Below are positions 26,452 through 36,367 of a stretch of DNA of 64,000 nucleotides, piece after piece. The stretch comes from Anaerotruncus sp. MC2020 (GTDB taxonomy: Bacteria > Bacillota > Clostridia > Oscillospirales > Ruminococcaceae). The translations under genes were made by a program, and so were the position numbers. The notes beneath the pieces were generated by a model. The model saw only the letters and a list, made by a program, of their open reading frames with translations. It made no database searches and was not told the origin of the DNA. Position 1 is the stretch's first letter. Each line of letters starts with the position of its first letter. The stretch is from positions 20,976-84,975 of the forward strand of contig KL370841.1 of assembly GCA_000701945.1 (NCBI GenBank), read 5' to 3'.

Positions 26452-27616
26452 AAAGGAAATCGCAAAGAAGGCTGCCGTAGTCAAGGCAAATACGTCGGAG
26501 GACAAGAAGACTGCCCTCGACGGCGCTATCAAGCAGATAGAAAAGAAGTACGGTGCGGGCGCTGTCATGCGCCTCGGTCAGACCAAGACCCTCAACGTTG
26601 CCGCTATACCTACGGGCTCGATGATGCTCGATATGGCGCTCGGTATCGGCGGTGTCCCGCGCGGACGTATCGTCGAGATATACGGTCCCGAGAGCTCGGG
26701 TAAGACGACCGTGGCGCTGTCCGTCATCGCGCAGGCTCAGAAGGCAGGCGGCGAGGCGGCGTTCATCGACGTAGAGCACGCCCTCGACCCCGTATACGCG
26801 CAGGCTCTCGGCGTAAATATCGACAACCTCCTCGTGTCGCAGCCCGACAGCGGCGAGCAGGCTCTCGAGATAGCGGAGGCTCTTATCCGCTCGGGTGCTA
26901 TCGACGTCATCGTCCTCGACTCCATCGCGGCTATGACTACACGCGCTGAGATAGACGGCGATATGGGCGACCTCCACGTAGGTCAGCTCGCGAGACTTAT
27001 GTCTCAGGCGATGAGAAAGCTCACCGCGGCTATCTCGAAGTCGAACTGCGTCGCTATCTTCATCAATCAGATCCGCGAGAAGATAGGCGTTATGTACGGC
27101 AACCCCGAGACTACCCCCGGCGGACGCGCTCTCAAGTTCTACTCCTCGGTGCGCATCGAGGTCAGAAAGGGCGAGGTCATCAAGGACGGCAGTCAGATAA
27201 TCGGCGCGAGAACACGCTGCAAGGTGGTCAAGAACAAGGTCGCTCCCCCCTTCAAGGAGGCGGAGTTCGATATGATGTACGGCACGGGCATATCCCGCAC
27301 GGGCGAGGTGCTCGACCTCGCGACAGAGCTCGACATCATCAAGAAGGGCGGCTCGTGGTTCAGCTATAACGACAACAAGCTCGGTCAGGGACGCGACAAC
27401 GTCAAGGAGCTCCTCAAGAACGACCCCGACCTCATGAAGGAGATAGAGGAGAAGATTCTCGCCCGCAAGGACGAGCTCACGGCGGCGGCTGCAAAGCCCG
27501 AGAAGAAGCCTGCGGTCAAGCCCGCGGGAACCTCCGAGGGGGCGGCTGAGGACAACAGCGATATCCTCGCCAACATCGACGAGGACTTCGAGGAGTTCAC
27601 TCCCGCTGAGGAATAA
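26444..27616 (+). CDS. recA: Recombinase RecA
   Basis: The 390-aa protein has all RecA hallmarks: Walker [31 protein letters not shown], the [22 protein letters not shown] loop region and a charged, acidic C-terminal tail (from about 345). It forms filaments on single-stranded DNA, drives strand exchange and triggers the SOS response. GGAGG lies before the ATG, within prmC. No LexA-type box was noticed upstream, as the gene is inside an operon. Confidence 0.98.
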   Translation: MAKKEIAKKAAVVKANTSEDKKTALDGAIKQIEKKYGAGAVMRLGQTKTLNVAAIPTGSMMLDMALGIGGVPRGRIVEIYGPESSGKTTVALSVIAQAQKAGGEAAFIDVEHALDPVYAQALGVNIDNLLVSQPDSGEQALEIAEALIRSGAIDVIVLDSIAAMTTRAEIDGDMGDLHVGQLARLMSQAMRKLTAAISKSNCVAIFINQIREKIGVMYGNPETTPGGRALKFYSSVRIEVRKGEVIKDGSQIIGARTRCKVVKNKVAPPFKEAEFDMMYGTGISRTGEVLDLATELDIIKKGGSWFSYNDNKLGQGRDNVKELLKNDPDLMKEIEEKILARKDELTAAAAKPEKKPAVKPAGTSEGAAEDNSDILANIDEDFEEFTPAEE

Positions 27617-28251
27617 TGGAAATAACCTCGATAAGCCGATACAAGGGCTCGACGTATGAGGTCGAGCTCGACGGCGAGCGGAAACTGTATCTCCATATCG
27701 ACATAATCGCGGACAACGGGCTGAAAAAAGGTTCGCAGCTCGACAAGACCGAGCTGCGGAAGATAATCTATGACTCGAACTTCCGCAGGGCGTATCAGTA
27801 CGCGCTGTACTGCCTCGACTACCGCGACTACTCGGAGAGGGATATGCTCCGCAAGCTCATCGGCACATATAAGAATGAATCGCTCTGCCGCGCCGTAGTC
27901 GCAAAGCTCACGGGGGCAGGGGTCATAGACGACGCGCGCTATGCGGAAAAGCTGGCGCGAAGGCTCGTCGAGGGGCGCAAATACGGCTTCCGACGGGCAA
28001 AAAGAGAGCTGCTCGCAAAGGGGCTCGGCGAGGATACCGCCGCGGAAGCCCTCGGGCAGTACAGGGATACTTTCGGGGAGAACCTCGCTGAGCTGCTGCG
28101 GACGAAGCATTATCGGCTGCTCACGGACAGCAGCGACAGGAAAAATATTGAAAAAGTAAAAAGCGCTCTCGTGCGATACGGCTACGGCTTCGATGAGATA
28201 AATGCTGCCGTGCGCGAATACTTCGAGGACGCTGAACAGGCGGAGGAATAG
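27616..28251 (+). CDS. recX: RecX, RecA regulator
   Basis: The 211-aa protein overlaps recA by one base (TAATG) and shows the helical three-repeat RecX pattern (YALYCLDYRDYSERDMLRKL; VIDDARYAEKLARRLVEGRKYG; the third near the C-terminus). The N-terminal beta segment ([20 protein letters not shown]) is the Firmicutes form. RecX dampens RecA filament growth. Context and motifs agree. Confidence 0.92.
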   Translation: MEITSISRYKGSTYEVELDGERKLYLHIDIIADNGLKKGSQLDKTELRKIIYDSNFRRAYQYALYCLDYRDYSERDMLRKLIGTYKNESLCRAVVAKLTGAGVIDDARYAEKLARRLVEGRKYGFRRAKRELLAKGLGEDTAAEALGQYRDTFGENLAELLRTKHYRLLTDSSDRKNIEKVKSALVRYGYGFDEINAAVREYFEDAEQAEE

Positions 28252-28254
28252 CAA

Positions 28255-29586
28255 ATGCCTATCAAAGTTGGAATGGTGTCTCTCGGGTGCTCGAAAAACC
28301 TCGTGGACTCGGAGAGAATGTTATACAAGCTCAGAAAGAGCGGCTATGAGCTCGTCACCGAGGCGGGGCTCGCGGACGTCGCGGTGGTCAACACCTGCGG
28401 CTTCATCCAGCCCGCCAAGGAGGAGGCTATCGAGACTATCCTCGAGCTCGCACAGCTCAAAAAAGAGGGCACTATCAAGAAGATAATCGTCACGGGCTGC
28501 CTCGTCGAGCGCTACAAGGACGAGATAGCCGAGCAGTTCCCCGAGGCGGACGCTGTCATCGGCATCGGCGATACCAAGGACATCGTGGACGTCCTCGAGA
28601 GCGTCATGAAGGACGAGCGCGTGCTGCGCTTCTCGCCCAAGCTCGACGCCGAGCTCACAGGCGACAGGATTATTTCAACTCTGCCCTTCTTCTCGTATCT
28701 GAAGGTCGCGGAGGGCTGCTCCAACTGCTGCACGTACTGCGCGATACCGCAGATACGCGGAAAGTTCCGCAGCGTCCCCATGGAGGACGTGCTGAAGGAG
28801 GCTGAATGGCTCGCGGACAACGGCGTCACGGAGCTGACCGTCATCGCTCAGGATACCTCCCGCTACGGCGAGGATATCTACGGCGAATCGAAGCTCCCCG
28901 AGCTCCTGCGCGAGCTCTGCAAGATAGACAAGATAAAGTGGATTCGCACGCTGTACTGCTACCCCGAGCGCATCACCGACGAGCTCCTCGACACTATCGC
29001 GAGCGAGCCCAAGCTGGTGAAGTACCTCGAGATACCGATACAGCACTGCGACGGCGATATCCTCAGCCGCATGAACCGCTGGGGCGACGAGCAGCAGCTC
29101 GAGGCGCTGTTCGCGCACATCAGGGAGAAAGTCCCGAACGTGATACTGCGTACCACTCTCATCACGGGCTTCCCCGGCGAGACCGACGAGCAGTTCAACT
29201 CCCTCGCGGAGTTCGTGCAGCGTGTTCGCTTCGACAGGCTCGGCTGCTTCGCGTACTCGCGCGAGGAGGGCACGAAGTCCTATGACTTCCCCGACCAGAT
29301 AGAGCCCGAGGTCGCCGCTCACCGCGCCGACATCATCATGGAGCAGCAAATGCTCATCAGCGCCGAGAACAACGAGAAAATGCTCGGAGCAGAATTTGAA
29401 GCCGTCGTCGAGGGCTTCGACCGCTTCGGCGAGTGCTTCTTCGGACGCACGCAGAACGACGCTCCCGACATCGACGGAAAGGTGTTCTTCACGTCGGAGA
29501 GAAAGCTCGCTGTCGGCGAATATGTGAAGATACGCATTACCGACACGCTCGACTATGACCTTATCGGAGAGGTGATATCAGAATGA
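28255..29586 (+). CDS. rimO: Ribosomal protein S12 methylthiotransferase
   Basis: The 443-aa radical-SAM enzyme adds a methylthio group to an Asp of ribosomal protein S12. It has the three domains of the family: UPF0004 with GCSKNLVDSE and two further cluster Cys (NTCGF, VTGCLVERY), the radical-SAM motif CSNCCTYCAIP, and a C-terminal TRAM domain (from about 375). It starts 3 bp after recX and its last bases overlap pgsA. Confidence 0.95.
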   Translation: MPIKVGMVSLGCSKNLVDSERMLYKLRKSGYELVTEAGLADVAVVNTCGFIQPAKEEAIETILELAQLKKEGTIKKIIVTGCLVERYKDEIAEQFPEADAVIGIGDTKDIVDVLESVMKDERVLRFSPKLDAELTGDRIISTLPFFSYLKVAEGCSNCCTYCAIPQIRGKFRSVPMEDVLKEAEWLADNGVTELTVIAQDTSRYGEDIYGESKLPELLRELCKIDKIKWIRTLYCYPERITDELLDTIASEPKLVKYLEIPIQHCDGDILSRMNRWGDEQQLEALFAHIREKVPNVILRTTLITGFPGETDEQFNSLAEFVQRVRFDRLGCFAYSREEGTKSYDFPDQIEPEVAAHRADIIMEQQMLISAENNEKMLGAEFEAVVEGFDRFGECFFGRTQNDAPDIDGKVFFTSERKLAVGEYVKIRITDTLDYDLIGEVISE

Positions 29587-30167
29587 ATCTGCCAAATAAG
29601 CTGACGCTTTTAAGGGTATTCCTGATACCCTTCTTCCTCGTTTGTATGTATGTGAGATTCCCCTTCCACTACCTCGCCGCCCTCGCTATTTTCAGCGCCG
29701 CGTCCATTACCGACGCCCTCGACGGCAAGATAGCAAGAAGCCGCAACCTCGTCACCAACTTCGGCAAGTTCCTTGACCCGCTCGCGGACAAGGTGCTCGT
29801 GCTCGCGGCTCTGGCTGTGTTCGTGGAGATTCCCGATATCCGCATCGGCGCGATACCGCTCATCATCATCAGCGCGAGAGAGTTCATGGTCTCGGGACTC
29901 AGGCTCCTCGCCGCAAACAGCGGAGTTGTCGTTGCCGCAGGAATATGGGGCAAGCTCAAGACAGCGTTCACTATGGTCGCCATAATCACGGCTCTGGTAT
30001 GGCTCAGTGCGTGCCACGATTTCAGCTTCGACTTCCCGCAGGCGTTCGTCGATATCGTGGATATATGGCTCATTCCCGCGCTTATGTGGATTTCCACCGT
30101 GCTCACCGTCATCTCGGGAGCTATCTACCTCAAGGGCTACTGGAACCTCATCGACACCGATAAATAA
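29583..30167 (+). CDS. pgsA: CDP-diacylglycerol--glycerol-3-phosphate 3-phosphatidyltransferase
   Basis: The 194-aa membrane enzyme makes phosphatidylglycerol phosphate. The CDP-alcohol phosphatidyltransferase signature D-x2-D-G-x2-A-R-x8-G-x3-D-x3-D is complete, from DALDGKIARS to FLDPLADKVL, with about four to five membrane helices. It overlaps rimO by 4 bp and closes the run that begins at the yqhQ-like gene or earlier. Confidence 0.94.
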   Translation: MNLPNKLTLLRVFLIPFFLVCMYVRFPFHYLAALAIFSAASITDALDGKIARSRNLVTNFGKFLDPLADKVLVLAALAVFVEIPDIRIGAIPLIIISAREFMVSGLRLLAANSGVVVAAGIWGKLKTAFTMVAIITALVWLSACHDFSFDFPQAFVDIVDIWLIPALMWISTVLTVISGAIYLKGYWNLIDTDK

Positions 30168-30176
30168 TGTGTCATC

Positions 30177-30332
30177 AATAACCGCCTTAAGGCGGTTATT
30201 GCCCCGAACTCTGTTCGGGGAGCGCAAATTCCCTATTTCATATTGAATTTGCGCGTCACATTTCTTGATGTCAATTTCATTTTGCCCTAAAGGGCAAAAA
30301 AGTGCAAGGAAAAATACAATTTTTCCTTGCAC
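30177..30332. terminator. Four successive hairpins after pgsA
   Basis: AATAACCGCC-TTAA-GGCGGTTATT (30177-30200), CCCCGAAC / GTTCGGGG, GCGCAAATTC / GAATTTGCGC, and a 14-bp stem GTGCAAGGAAAAAT / ATTTTTCCTTGCAC (to 30332) follow one another. The first probably ends the pgsA transcript. No gene is seen here. Confidence 0.7.
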
Positions 30333-30334
30333 TT

Positions 30335-30387
30335 CAACAACTCAGATTAGGCTTTAAAAGCTATATATAGCCTATTCTGAGTTGTTG
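30335..30387. promoter_or_regulatory. Long imperfect palindrome before the DtxR-type gene
   Basis: Arms at 30335-30353 and 30369-30387 are 19 bases long with one mismatch. The inner ends read TTAGGCT and AGCCTAT, which resemble DtxR/IdeR half-sites, and the centre holds the perfect palindrome GCTATATATAGC (30360-30371). It ends 27 bp before the regulator's start codon. It could be an operator or an RNA hairpin. Confidence 0.6.
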
Positions 30388-30414
30388 AGCAGACATTAAA
30401 TAAAGGAGCAGGCT

Positions 30415-30801
30415 ATGAAACACTGTGCAGGTCAGATAAAATATCTCGTCGCAATTAAGGAGCTCTCGGAGCTCGACGACTACGTGAAGTGCGTCAGTAT
30501 CGCGCGCAGGCTCGGCGTGTCGCGTGCGAGCGTCAGCAAGATGCTGCGCTGTCTCGCGAACTCGGGGCTCGTGTACGAGGACTTCTGCAACAGCGTGGTG
30601 CTCACTCCCGAGGGCGAGGCAACCGTTTCCGCGATATTCGCGAGCTTCGACGAGGTGTACACCTTCTTCCACAAGTTTTTGAAGCTCCCACACGAGCAGG
30701 CTCACGACCAAGCACTCCTCTTCATCACCGACTTCCCGCAGGACACCTGCCAGCGCCTCAAGCATATCGTCAAGCGCACTATCAAGAAAAAGGCGGAATA
30801 A
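30415..30801 (+). CDS. DtxR/MntR-like iron- or manganese-type regulator
   Basis: The 128-aa protein has a winged-helix domain of the DtxR/MntR type (YLVAIKELSELDDYVKCV, then ARRLGVSRASVSKML as recognition helix, then LTPEGEATV) and a short helical part with His and Glu/Asp residues that could bind metal. It lacks the SH3-like third domain, as MntR does. AAGGAG precedes the ATG. Targets are unknown; the palindrome immediately upstream suggests autoregulation. Confidence 0.82.
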   Translation: MKHCAGQIKYLVAIKELSELDDYVKCVSIARRLGVSRASVSKMLRCLANSGLVYEDFCNSVVLTPEGEATVSAIFASFDEVYTFFHKFLKLPHEQAHDQALLFITDFPQDTCQRLKHIVKRTIKKKAE

Positions 30802-30807
30802 CGCAGA

Positions 30808-30834
30808 AAAGCCGTACTCGTTGAGTACGGCTTT
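30808..30834 (+). terminator. Terminator of the DtxR-type gene
   Basis: A 12-bp perfect stem (AAAGCCGTACTC / GAGTACGGCTTT) around GTT, 6 bp after the stop codon. Confidence 0.88.
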
Positions 30835-30844
30835 GTTGTTTGGG

Positions 30845-30972
30845 CGGGACGTCGAGGACGCCGTCCCCTACAAACTGTTGCGGTTACGTTTATAATTGTA
30901 GGGGCTGCCTTTGGCAGTCCGCATTATTATACGACGTCGAATTTTGTGCGGTCGCCCAAAGGGCGCCCCTAC
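30845..30972. repeat. Three GTAG-hairpin units
   Basis: Units at about 30845-30871 (reverse), 30898-30921 (forward) and 30947-30972 (reverse), each ending or starting GTAGGGG with its own self-complementary stem. Confidence 0.88.
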
Positions 30973-31006
30973 ACGGATTTCCGTATGAGGCGTTCAATAA
31001 CGCAAA

Positions 31007-31032
31007 AAAGAGGACTCACGCGAGTCCTCTTT
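31007..31032 (-). terminator. Terminator of the Pr6Pr-like gene
   Basis: AAAGAGGACTC-ACGC-GAGTCCTCTTT, a perfect 11-bp stem, touches the 3' end of the minus-strand gene and carries a T-run on that strand. Confidence 0.88.
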
Positions 31033-31033
31033 A

Positions 31034-31645
31034 TTATTTGTTCCGTTTCCTGATGATAGCTCCGAGAGCACGTGCTACCGCGTACGACAGCCCCAATATC
31101 GCCGCGTACCAGAACACCGACATGAACCACGGCTGCTCATACACAAGCAGGAACGGGTACGGTCCCTCCAGCAGGCGCAGTATGTTCAGCAGCATCGTCA
31201 CCGTGCCGTACAGAAACGTCGGAGCCGCCGCGATGAGCGCGTGGATAGGCTTCATTTCGCGGTTGTCCTCGAGGAAAGCGAACGAGATGAACGATATTAT
31301 CGGGCAGAGTATGTGGTGGTATATCTGCGGACCCTTGTAGAGCACGTCCCCGACCATGCCGTATGGAATCGCCCACGGAGTGAGCACCAGCACCACCACA
31401 AGGAACGTCACCGCGAGGCACACCGCCGCGCAGTACCGTAGGAGCTTCACCCACCGCGGCACGCTCCCGCCGATGAGATACGCCGCGAGCAGGCATACGC
31501 TCGCGATAAGGGCGAGGACGTTGCTCTCGACCGTGTACCACACGAGCACTCCCACGCCGTTGCGGAAGCTGATAGCCGTGCCGATAATCTCGAGCAGGAC
31601 TATCACCGCATTTGCGATAACAAAGGGCTTTTTCAGCTTTTCCAT
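31034..31645 (-). CDS. Six-helix membrane protein, Pr6Pr/FAR-17a-like
   Basis: The 203-aa protein has six hydrophobic segments. The motifs YTVESNVLALIASV, YHHILCPIISFISF and GTVTMLLNILRL recall the Pr6Pr family of bacterial FAR-17a/AIG1-like proteins. No function is established; eukaryotic relatives hydrolyse fatty-acid esters using conserved Thr and His, and both residue types are present in the equivalent places. AGGTG precedes the ATG. It is a single gene. Confidence 0.7.
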   Translation of the reverse strand: MEKLKKPFVIANAVIVLLEIIGTAISFRNGVGVLVWYTVESNVLALIASVCLLAAYLIGGSVPRWVKLLRYCAAVCLAVTFLVVVLVLTPWAIPYGMVGDVLYKGPQIYHHILCPIISFISFAFLEDNREMKPIHALIAAAPTFLYGTVTMLLNILRLLEGPYPFLLVYEQPWFMSVFWYAAILGLSYAVARALGAIIRKRNK

Positions 31646-31663
31646 AATTTCACCTCTTAACAG

Positions 31664-31706
31664 AAAAGGGCAGTATCGGGTCGCCGACCCTCAACTGCCC
31701 CTTTTT
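31664..31706 (-). terminator. Terminator downstream of cellobiose phosphorylase
   Basis: A stem AAAAGGGGCAGT / ACTGCCCTTTT with an inner GGGTC/GACCC pair lies on the minus strand after the GH94 gene, with a T-run. Confidence 0.8.
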
Positions 31707-31782
31707 ACATTGTATCAGCGCGTGCTGTATGTAAAGGTCTTATTCAAAGCTGCGGCGCGAACCGCCTGCGGAGGCTCCCCGC

Positions 31783-34269
31783 TTAGCCGAGAACTACCTC
31801 TACCTCGTGAACGCCGCCGTCGCATACGGGAACTACGCAGCCCTCGATAGCCTTGCCGTCGAGTGTCATGGACTTAACGCCCTTGCATACGTGGTTCGGG
31901 TTCTTGACAGTGATGTTGTAGGTAGCGCCGCGGAACTTACGAACAGCTGTGAAGCCGTCCCACTCATGAGGAATGGAAGGATCAACGCGCAGACCGTCGA
32001 AATCGGGCTTTACACCGAGGATATACTGGGAAATAGCCACCATATTCCATGCAGCGGTACCTGTCAGCCATGAGTTCTTGCCCTGACCGAAGTTCTTGGC
32101 GTCCTTGCCGCCTATCATCTGACCGTATACATAAGGCTCTGTCTTGTGTATATCGGAGGTCTCCTCTGTGAATGCGGGAGCTATCTTGCTGTAGTACTCG
32201 AACGCCTTGTCGCCTCTGCCTACGTATGCCTCGGCACAGATTATCCATGCGTTGTTGTGAGTGAAGATACCTGCGTTCTCCTTGTAGCCGCCGGGATATG
32301 TGGAAATCTCGCCGTACTGGATGTAGTACTTTGTGAATGCGGGGTTGTTGAGAACGAGACCGAACTCGCAGTTGAGGTACTTGTCGATGGAGTTGAGGGT
32401 CTTGATGTCTGCTCCGACATCCTTGCCTATCTCGGACATTACAGCGAAGCCCTGAGGCTCGATGAATATCTTGCCCTCCTCGCACTCGTGAGAGCCCATC
32501 TTCTCGCCATTTGCGTCGTAAGCTCTGAGGAACCACTCGCCGTCGAATGCGGACTCCATAACGTTCTTCTTCATCTTGTCTATCTCAGCCTGAGCCTTTG
32601 CAGCCTCATCGTCCTTGCCGAGGTGCTTGAGGATACCTACGTAAGCAGGACCTGTGTAGGTGAAGAGAGTAGCAACGAATGCGGACTCAGCTATCTTGGA
32701 GTATCCGCCCTCTGCCTTGAACTTGGGGTTAGTATAGGTCTGGAAGCTCTCGCCGGGTGTGTCAGAGAAGCATGAGAGGTTGATGCAGTCGTTCCAGTCA
32801 GCTCTCATAGCGAGCGGGAGACCGTGAGGTCCGAGGTTGTTAACGATGTGGTAGAACGAAACTGTGAGGTGCTCGAGCATTGTGTGCTTGCCGTTCGGGT
32901 CGTCGTCGAAGGGAACGTTAGCGTCGAGGATGCCCCAGTCGCCGGACTCCTTGATGTAGGAAGCAACGGAGAGTATCATCCAGAGCGGGTCGTCCGAGAA
33001 GTCGCCGCCGATATCAGCGTTGCCCTTCTTTGTGAGGGGCTGGTACTGGTGGTAGCATCCGCCGTCGGAGAGCTGAGTCGAAGCGATGTCGATGAGACGC
33101 TCTCTTGCACGCTCGGGAATCTGATGAACAAAGCCGAGGATATCCTGATTGGAGTCACGGAAGCCCATGCCTCTGCCGATACCGCTCTCGAAGTATGAAG
33201 CGGAGCGTGAGAGGTTGAAGGTTACCATGCACTGGTACTGGTTCCAGATGTTGACCATTCTGTCGACCTTGTCGTTGGGAGTATGTACATTGAAGATAGA
33301 GAGGAGGCTGTCCCAAGTATTGCGGAGTTCCTCAAGACCTGCCGCTACCTTCTCGGGAGTGTTGTACTTCTCTATCATCGCATATGCCTTCTCCTTGTTG
33401 AGCACCCATGTCTCTCTTGTGAGGAGGTTTGCAGGCTTCTCGGAAGCGAACTTCTTGTCCTGCGGGTTCTCAGCATAGCCGAGGATATAGATGAGGGTCT
33501 TGGACTCGCCGGGAGCAAGTGTGACCTTCTTGTAGTGCGAAGCTACGGGCGACCAGCCGTCAGCAAAGGAGTTGGAGGGCTTGTCAGCCTCAACTGTAGC
33601 AGGGTTGTTCCAGCCGTTGTAGATGCTTCCGAGGAAGGCGTCACGGTCTGTATCGTAGCCGTCGATAGTGTCGTTTACTGTATAGAACGCGTAGTGATTG
33701 CGTCTGTCTCTGTACTCTGTTACGTGGTAGATAGTGGAGCCCTCTATCTCAACGCGTCCTGTGGAGAAGTTTCTCTGGAAGTTCGTGCAGTCGTCCTGAG
33801 CGTCCCAAAGGCACCACTCGGCAATGGAGAAGATTGAGAAGCTCTTTGTCTCACTGCTCTCGTTGGTAAGTACGACCTGCTGTACCTCGCCGTCGTAGTT
33901 CTGGGGAACGAAGAATGTCACCTCAGCCTTGAGCCCGTTCTTCTTGCCTGTGATTATGGTATAGCCCATACCGTGGCGGCACTGGTACTCGTCCAGCTCT
34001 GTCTTGACAGGTGACCAGCCGGGGTTCCATACTGTGCCGTTGTCGTTTATGTAGAAGTAACGTCCGCCCATATCTATCGGGACGTTGTTATAGCGGTAGC
34101 GTGTGATACGGCGGAGGCGTGCGTCCTTATAGAAGCAGTAGCCGCCTGCTGTGTTTGAAATGAGTGAGAAGAATCCCTGATTGCCGAGGTAGTTTATCCA
34201 CGGATAGGGAGTCTTGGGGGAATTGATAACATATTCCTTCCTGACGTCGTCAAATGATCCGAACTTCAT
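31783..34269 (-). CDS. Cellobiose phosphorylase (GH94)
   Basis: The 828-aa enzyme splits cellobiose with phosphate into glucose-1-phosphate and glucose. It has the GH94 layout: N-terminal beta-sandwich, helical linker, (alpha/alpha)6 barrel and C-terminal domain. The catalytic acid is in [10 protein letters not shown] (Asp491), matching the position in characterised cellobiose phosphorylases; [10 protein letters not shown] and the Trp/Tyr-rich substrate loops also match. No signal peptide, so it is cytoplasmic and acts on imported cellobiose released by extracellular cellulases such as the GH5 protein at 48749. AAGGAG precedes the ATG. Confidence 0.95.
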   Translation of the reverse strand: MKFGSFDDVRKEYVINSPKTPYPWINYLGNQGFFSLISNTAGGYCFYKDARLRRITRYRYNNVPIDMGGRYFYINDNGTVWNPGWSPVKTELDEYQCRHGMGYTIITGKKNGLKAEVTFFVPQNYDGEVQQVVLTNESSETKSFSIFSIAEWCLWDAQDDCTNFQRNFSTGRVEIEGSTIYHVTEYRDRRNHYAFYTVNDTIDGYDTDRDAFLGSIYNGWNNPATVEADKPSNSFADGWSPVASHYKKVTLAPGESKTLIYILGYAENPQDKKFASEKPANLLTRETWVLNKEKAYAMIEKYNTPEKVAAGLEELRNTWDSLLSIFNVHTPNDKVDRMVNIWNQYQCMVTFNLSRSASYFESGIGRGMGFRDSNQDILGFVHQIPERARERLIDIASTQLSDGGCYHQYQPLTKKGNADIGGDFSDDPLWMILSVASYIKESGDWGILDANVPFDDDPNGKHTMLEHLTVSFYHIVNNLGPHGLPLAMRADWNDCINLSCFSDTPGESFQTYTNPKFKAEGGYSKIAESAFVATLFTYTGPAYVGILKHLGKDDEAAKAQAEIDKMKKNVMESAFDGEWFLRAYDANGEKMGSHECEEGKIFIEPQGFAVMSEIGKDVGADIKTLNSIDKYLNCEFGLVLNNPAFTKYYIQYGEISTYPGGYKENAGIFTHNNAWIICAEAYVGRGDKAFEYYSKIAPAFTEETSDIHKTEPYVYGQMIGGKDAKNFGQGKNSWLTGTAAWNMVAISQYILGVKPDFDGLRVDPSIPHEWDGFTAVRKFRGATYNITVKNPNHVCKGVKSMTLDGKAIEGCVVPVCDGGVHEVEVVLG

Positions 34270-34326
34270 AAATTTTTCTCCTTTGTTTTACTATGCTTAT
34301 GCGGGAATATACTCCGCGATATTACT

Positions 34327-34355
34327 ATTATAACAGATTAGCCGCACTATTACAA
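34327..34355 (-). promoter_or_regulatory. Sigma-A promoter for cellobiose phosphorylase
   Basis: On the minus strand TTGTAA (34350-34355), 17-bp spacer, perfect TATAAT (34327-34332). The 5' leader is about 50 bases. Confidence 0.82.
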
Positions 34356-34484
34356 TAGCTTTTTCAGAAATTGCGGTGTACTATTTTTTATAACAAATTT
34401 GTGCATTTTTACCTATGAACGGAAATAATCGGACTTCTGCCGATTGCCTCTGACGTGCGGAATATTCAAATATTGCGAAAATAT

Positions 34485-34549
34485 GTAGGGGCGCATTCCG
34501 TGCGCCCATCCACCAACAGACGAATTCGCGGGTGGATAATAGCCCCTAC
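34485..34549. repeat. Two GTAG-hairpin units, inverted pair
   Basis: A forward unit at 34485-34507 and a partly degraded reverse unit at 34528-34549. The rest of 34356-34662 is AT-rich intergenic sequence with no gene seen and no clear promoter for the ABC operon. Confidence 0.8.
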
Positions 34550-34662
34550 AGTTCAGCCACAAATATGAACAAATTGTAAACTTTCAGAATCTTAAAGAAT
34601 TCTTTATGTTTACCATTTATGATAGAATTACAGACAAAAAGCACCCAAAAGGAGGATTCGCT

Positions 34663-35622
34663 ATGTCAGATATCGTTATCGAAGCCAAAGAGCTTACCAA
34701 ACAGTACAAGAAACAAAAAGCAGTCGACAGCGCTACCTTTCAGATAAGAAAGGGCATGATATGCGGTCTCGTCGGACCTAACGGCGCGGGCAAGACCACT
34801 ATCATGAAAATGCTCGGAGGGCTCGTGCTCCCGACCGACGGCAGCTTCTCCATTTTCGGCGGCTCATCGGAGGCAGAGCTCGCACACGCCCGCTCGCGCA
34901 TGAGCTTCATGATAGAGACTCCCTACGCAAAGGGCGAGATGTCCGCGCGTGAGAATCTCGAGAAGCTACGCCTGCAAAAGGGCATACCCAACGCAAAGCG
35001 CGTGGACGAGGTGCTCGAAATGGTCGGCTTGCAGGACGCAGGACGCAAGCACGTCGCGAAGTTCTCGCTCGGTATGCGTCAGCGCCTCGGCATCGCGGGA
35101 GCTCTGCTCTCAAAGCCCGAGATAATGGTGCTCGACGAGCCTGTCAACGGTCTCGACCCCGAGGGCATAATCGAGATACGCAATATGCTCAAAAAATTCA
35201 ACGAGGAGCTCGACGTCACTATCCTCATCTCATCGCACATCCTCGCGGAGCTCTCGCAGCTCTGCACCGACTACATATTTATAAGAAAAGGCAAGCTGCT
35301 CGAGATGACCTCGGCGGAGGAGCTCCACAAGCTCTGCGGCGAGTATTACCACATCCACACCGACAACGACCCGCTCGCGCTCGTCACCTTGCAGAACAAG
35401 CTCGGCATACAGAACTGCGACGTCCTCAAGGACGGCACGCTCCGCCTGTTCGAGCGGCTCGACGAGCTCCCGCTGATATCGAAAACGCTCTACGAGAACG
35501 GGCTCACGCCTGTGGAGCTCCACGTACACGAGGCTGACCTCGAATCATATTATATGAAACTGGTAGGTGATGACAATGCTGAACATAATCAGGTCGATAC
35601 TAAGGCAGATAAGAAAGGATAA
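34663..35622 (+). CDS. ABC transporter ATP-binding protein
   Basis: The 319-aa ATPase has Walker A GPNGAGKTT, signature SLGMRQRLGIA, Walker B IMVLDEP and the switch His in ISSHILAEL, followed by a C-terminal extension of about 100 residues common in ABC-2 type exporters. AAGGAGG lies 7 bases before the ATG at 34663. It is the first gene of a four-gene operon; its end overlaps the next gene by 47 bp. Substrate unknown. Confidence 0.93.
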   Translation: MSDIVIEAKELTKQYKKQKAVDSATFQIRKGMICGLVGPNGAGKTTIMKMLGGLVLPTDGSFSIFGGSSEAELAHARSRMSFMIETPYAKGEMSARENLEKLRLQKGIPNAKRVDEVLEMVGLQDAGRKHVAKFSLGMRQRLGIAGALLSKPEIMVLDEPVNGLDPEGIIEIRNMLKKFNEELDVTILISSHILAELSQLCTDYIFIRKGKLLEMTSAEELHKLCGEYYHIHTDNDPLALVTLQNKLGIQNCDVLKDGTLRLFERLDELPLISKTLYENGLTPVELHVHEADLESYYMKLVGDDNAEHNQVDTKADKKG

Positions 35623-36355
35623 GCTGCTGTGGTTTTTCGGGGTCTATCTCCTGCTCATGGTGGTCATTACCTTCGTCGGCGAGGAAATAGACTGGAACGT
35701 CAGCGGAAGTGATTTTTCGTGCAATGTTGCCATGTTCCTCCAGTTCGGACTGCCTCTGACGGTCGGCTTTCTTACGACAAGAGCCTGTGGAGCTGACCTC
35801 CGCGACAAGACCGCGAATTATGAAGTTCTTTTCGGCAAAAAACGCTGGGAGGTCTACCTCGGCAGGTTCATTCCCTCGCTGTTGGTCTCTCTCGCATTGA
35901 CAGCCGTTATCGCAGCCGTGCCCGTGCTCTTTTTCACGGTCAAGAACGGCTGGGGAGGCAGTCTCCCCGCAAAGCAGGCACTTCAGATATTCGGCGTGCT
36001 GTTCACGCTGACCTTCCGCATGGTCTGCTTTTACACGGCGTTCACGTTCCTCTGCGGAAACGACGTAGTTGCATTGATAGCAGCGCTCGTGGGAGCAGTA
36101 GTGCTCCTGATAGCATCAGCCCTCATGAAAGAGGTAGGCTATGAGCTGACATGGCACACCGCTCTGACCGACCTAACGCGGCTTCTCGACTTCACAAACA
36201 CGACAAGCGGCTTCTTCAACGGCAAGGACATCACTGTTTACAAGCTCGACCTGCCCGCAAGTCTGCTCGGTCGCATGGTCTGCACATCATTCGGTATAGG
36301 CTTCGCGTGGCTGCTCGGCGGATATGCCGTATTCCGCAAGCGCGATATTCCGTAA
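35576..36355 (+). CDS. ABC-2 type permease subunit
   Basis: The 259-aa membrane protein has about six hydrophobic segments and the general form of an ABC-2 permease (YEVLFGKKRWEVYLGRFIPSL after helix 2). ATG 35576 is favoured (GGTAGGTG upstream); ATG 35570 and GTG 35567 are also possible. It should pair with the ATPase encoded upstream and the related permease downstream. Confidence 0.85.
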   Translation: MLNIIRSILRQIRKDKLLWFFGVYLLLMVVITFVGEEIDWNVSGSDFSCNVAMFLQFGLPLTVGFLTTRACGADLRDKTANYEVLFGKKRWEVYLGRFIPSLLVSLALTAVIAAVPVLFFTVKNGWGGSLPAKQALQIFGVLFTLTFRMVCFYTAFTFLCGNDVVALIAALVGAVVLLIASALMKEVGYELTWHTALTDLTRLLDFTNTTSGFFNGKDITVYKLDLPASLLGRMVCTSFGIGFAWLLGGYAVFRKRDIP

Positions 36356-36367
36356 GGGGGGACTGCT

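Noticed and set aside
34556..34662. Promoter of the ABC operon
   Set aside because: TTGTAA at about 34577 lacks a matching -10 at proper spacing, so no site is claimed.
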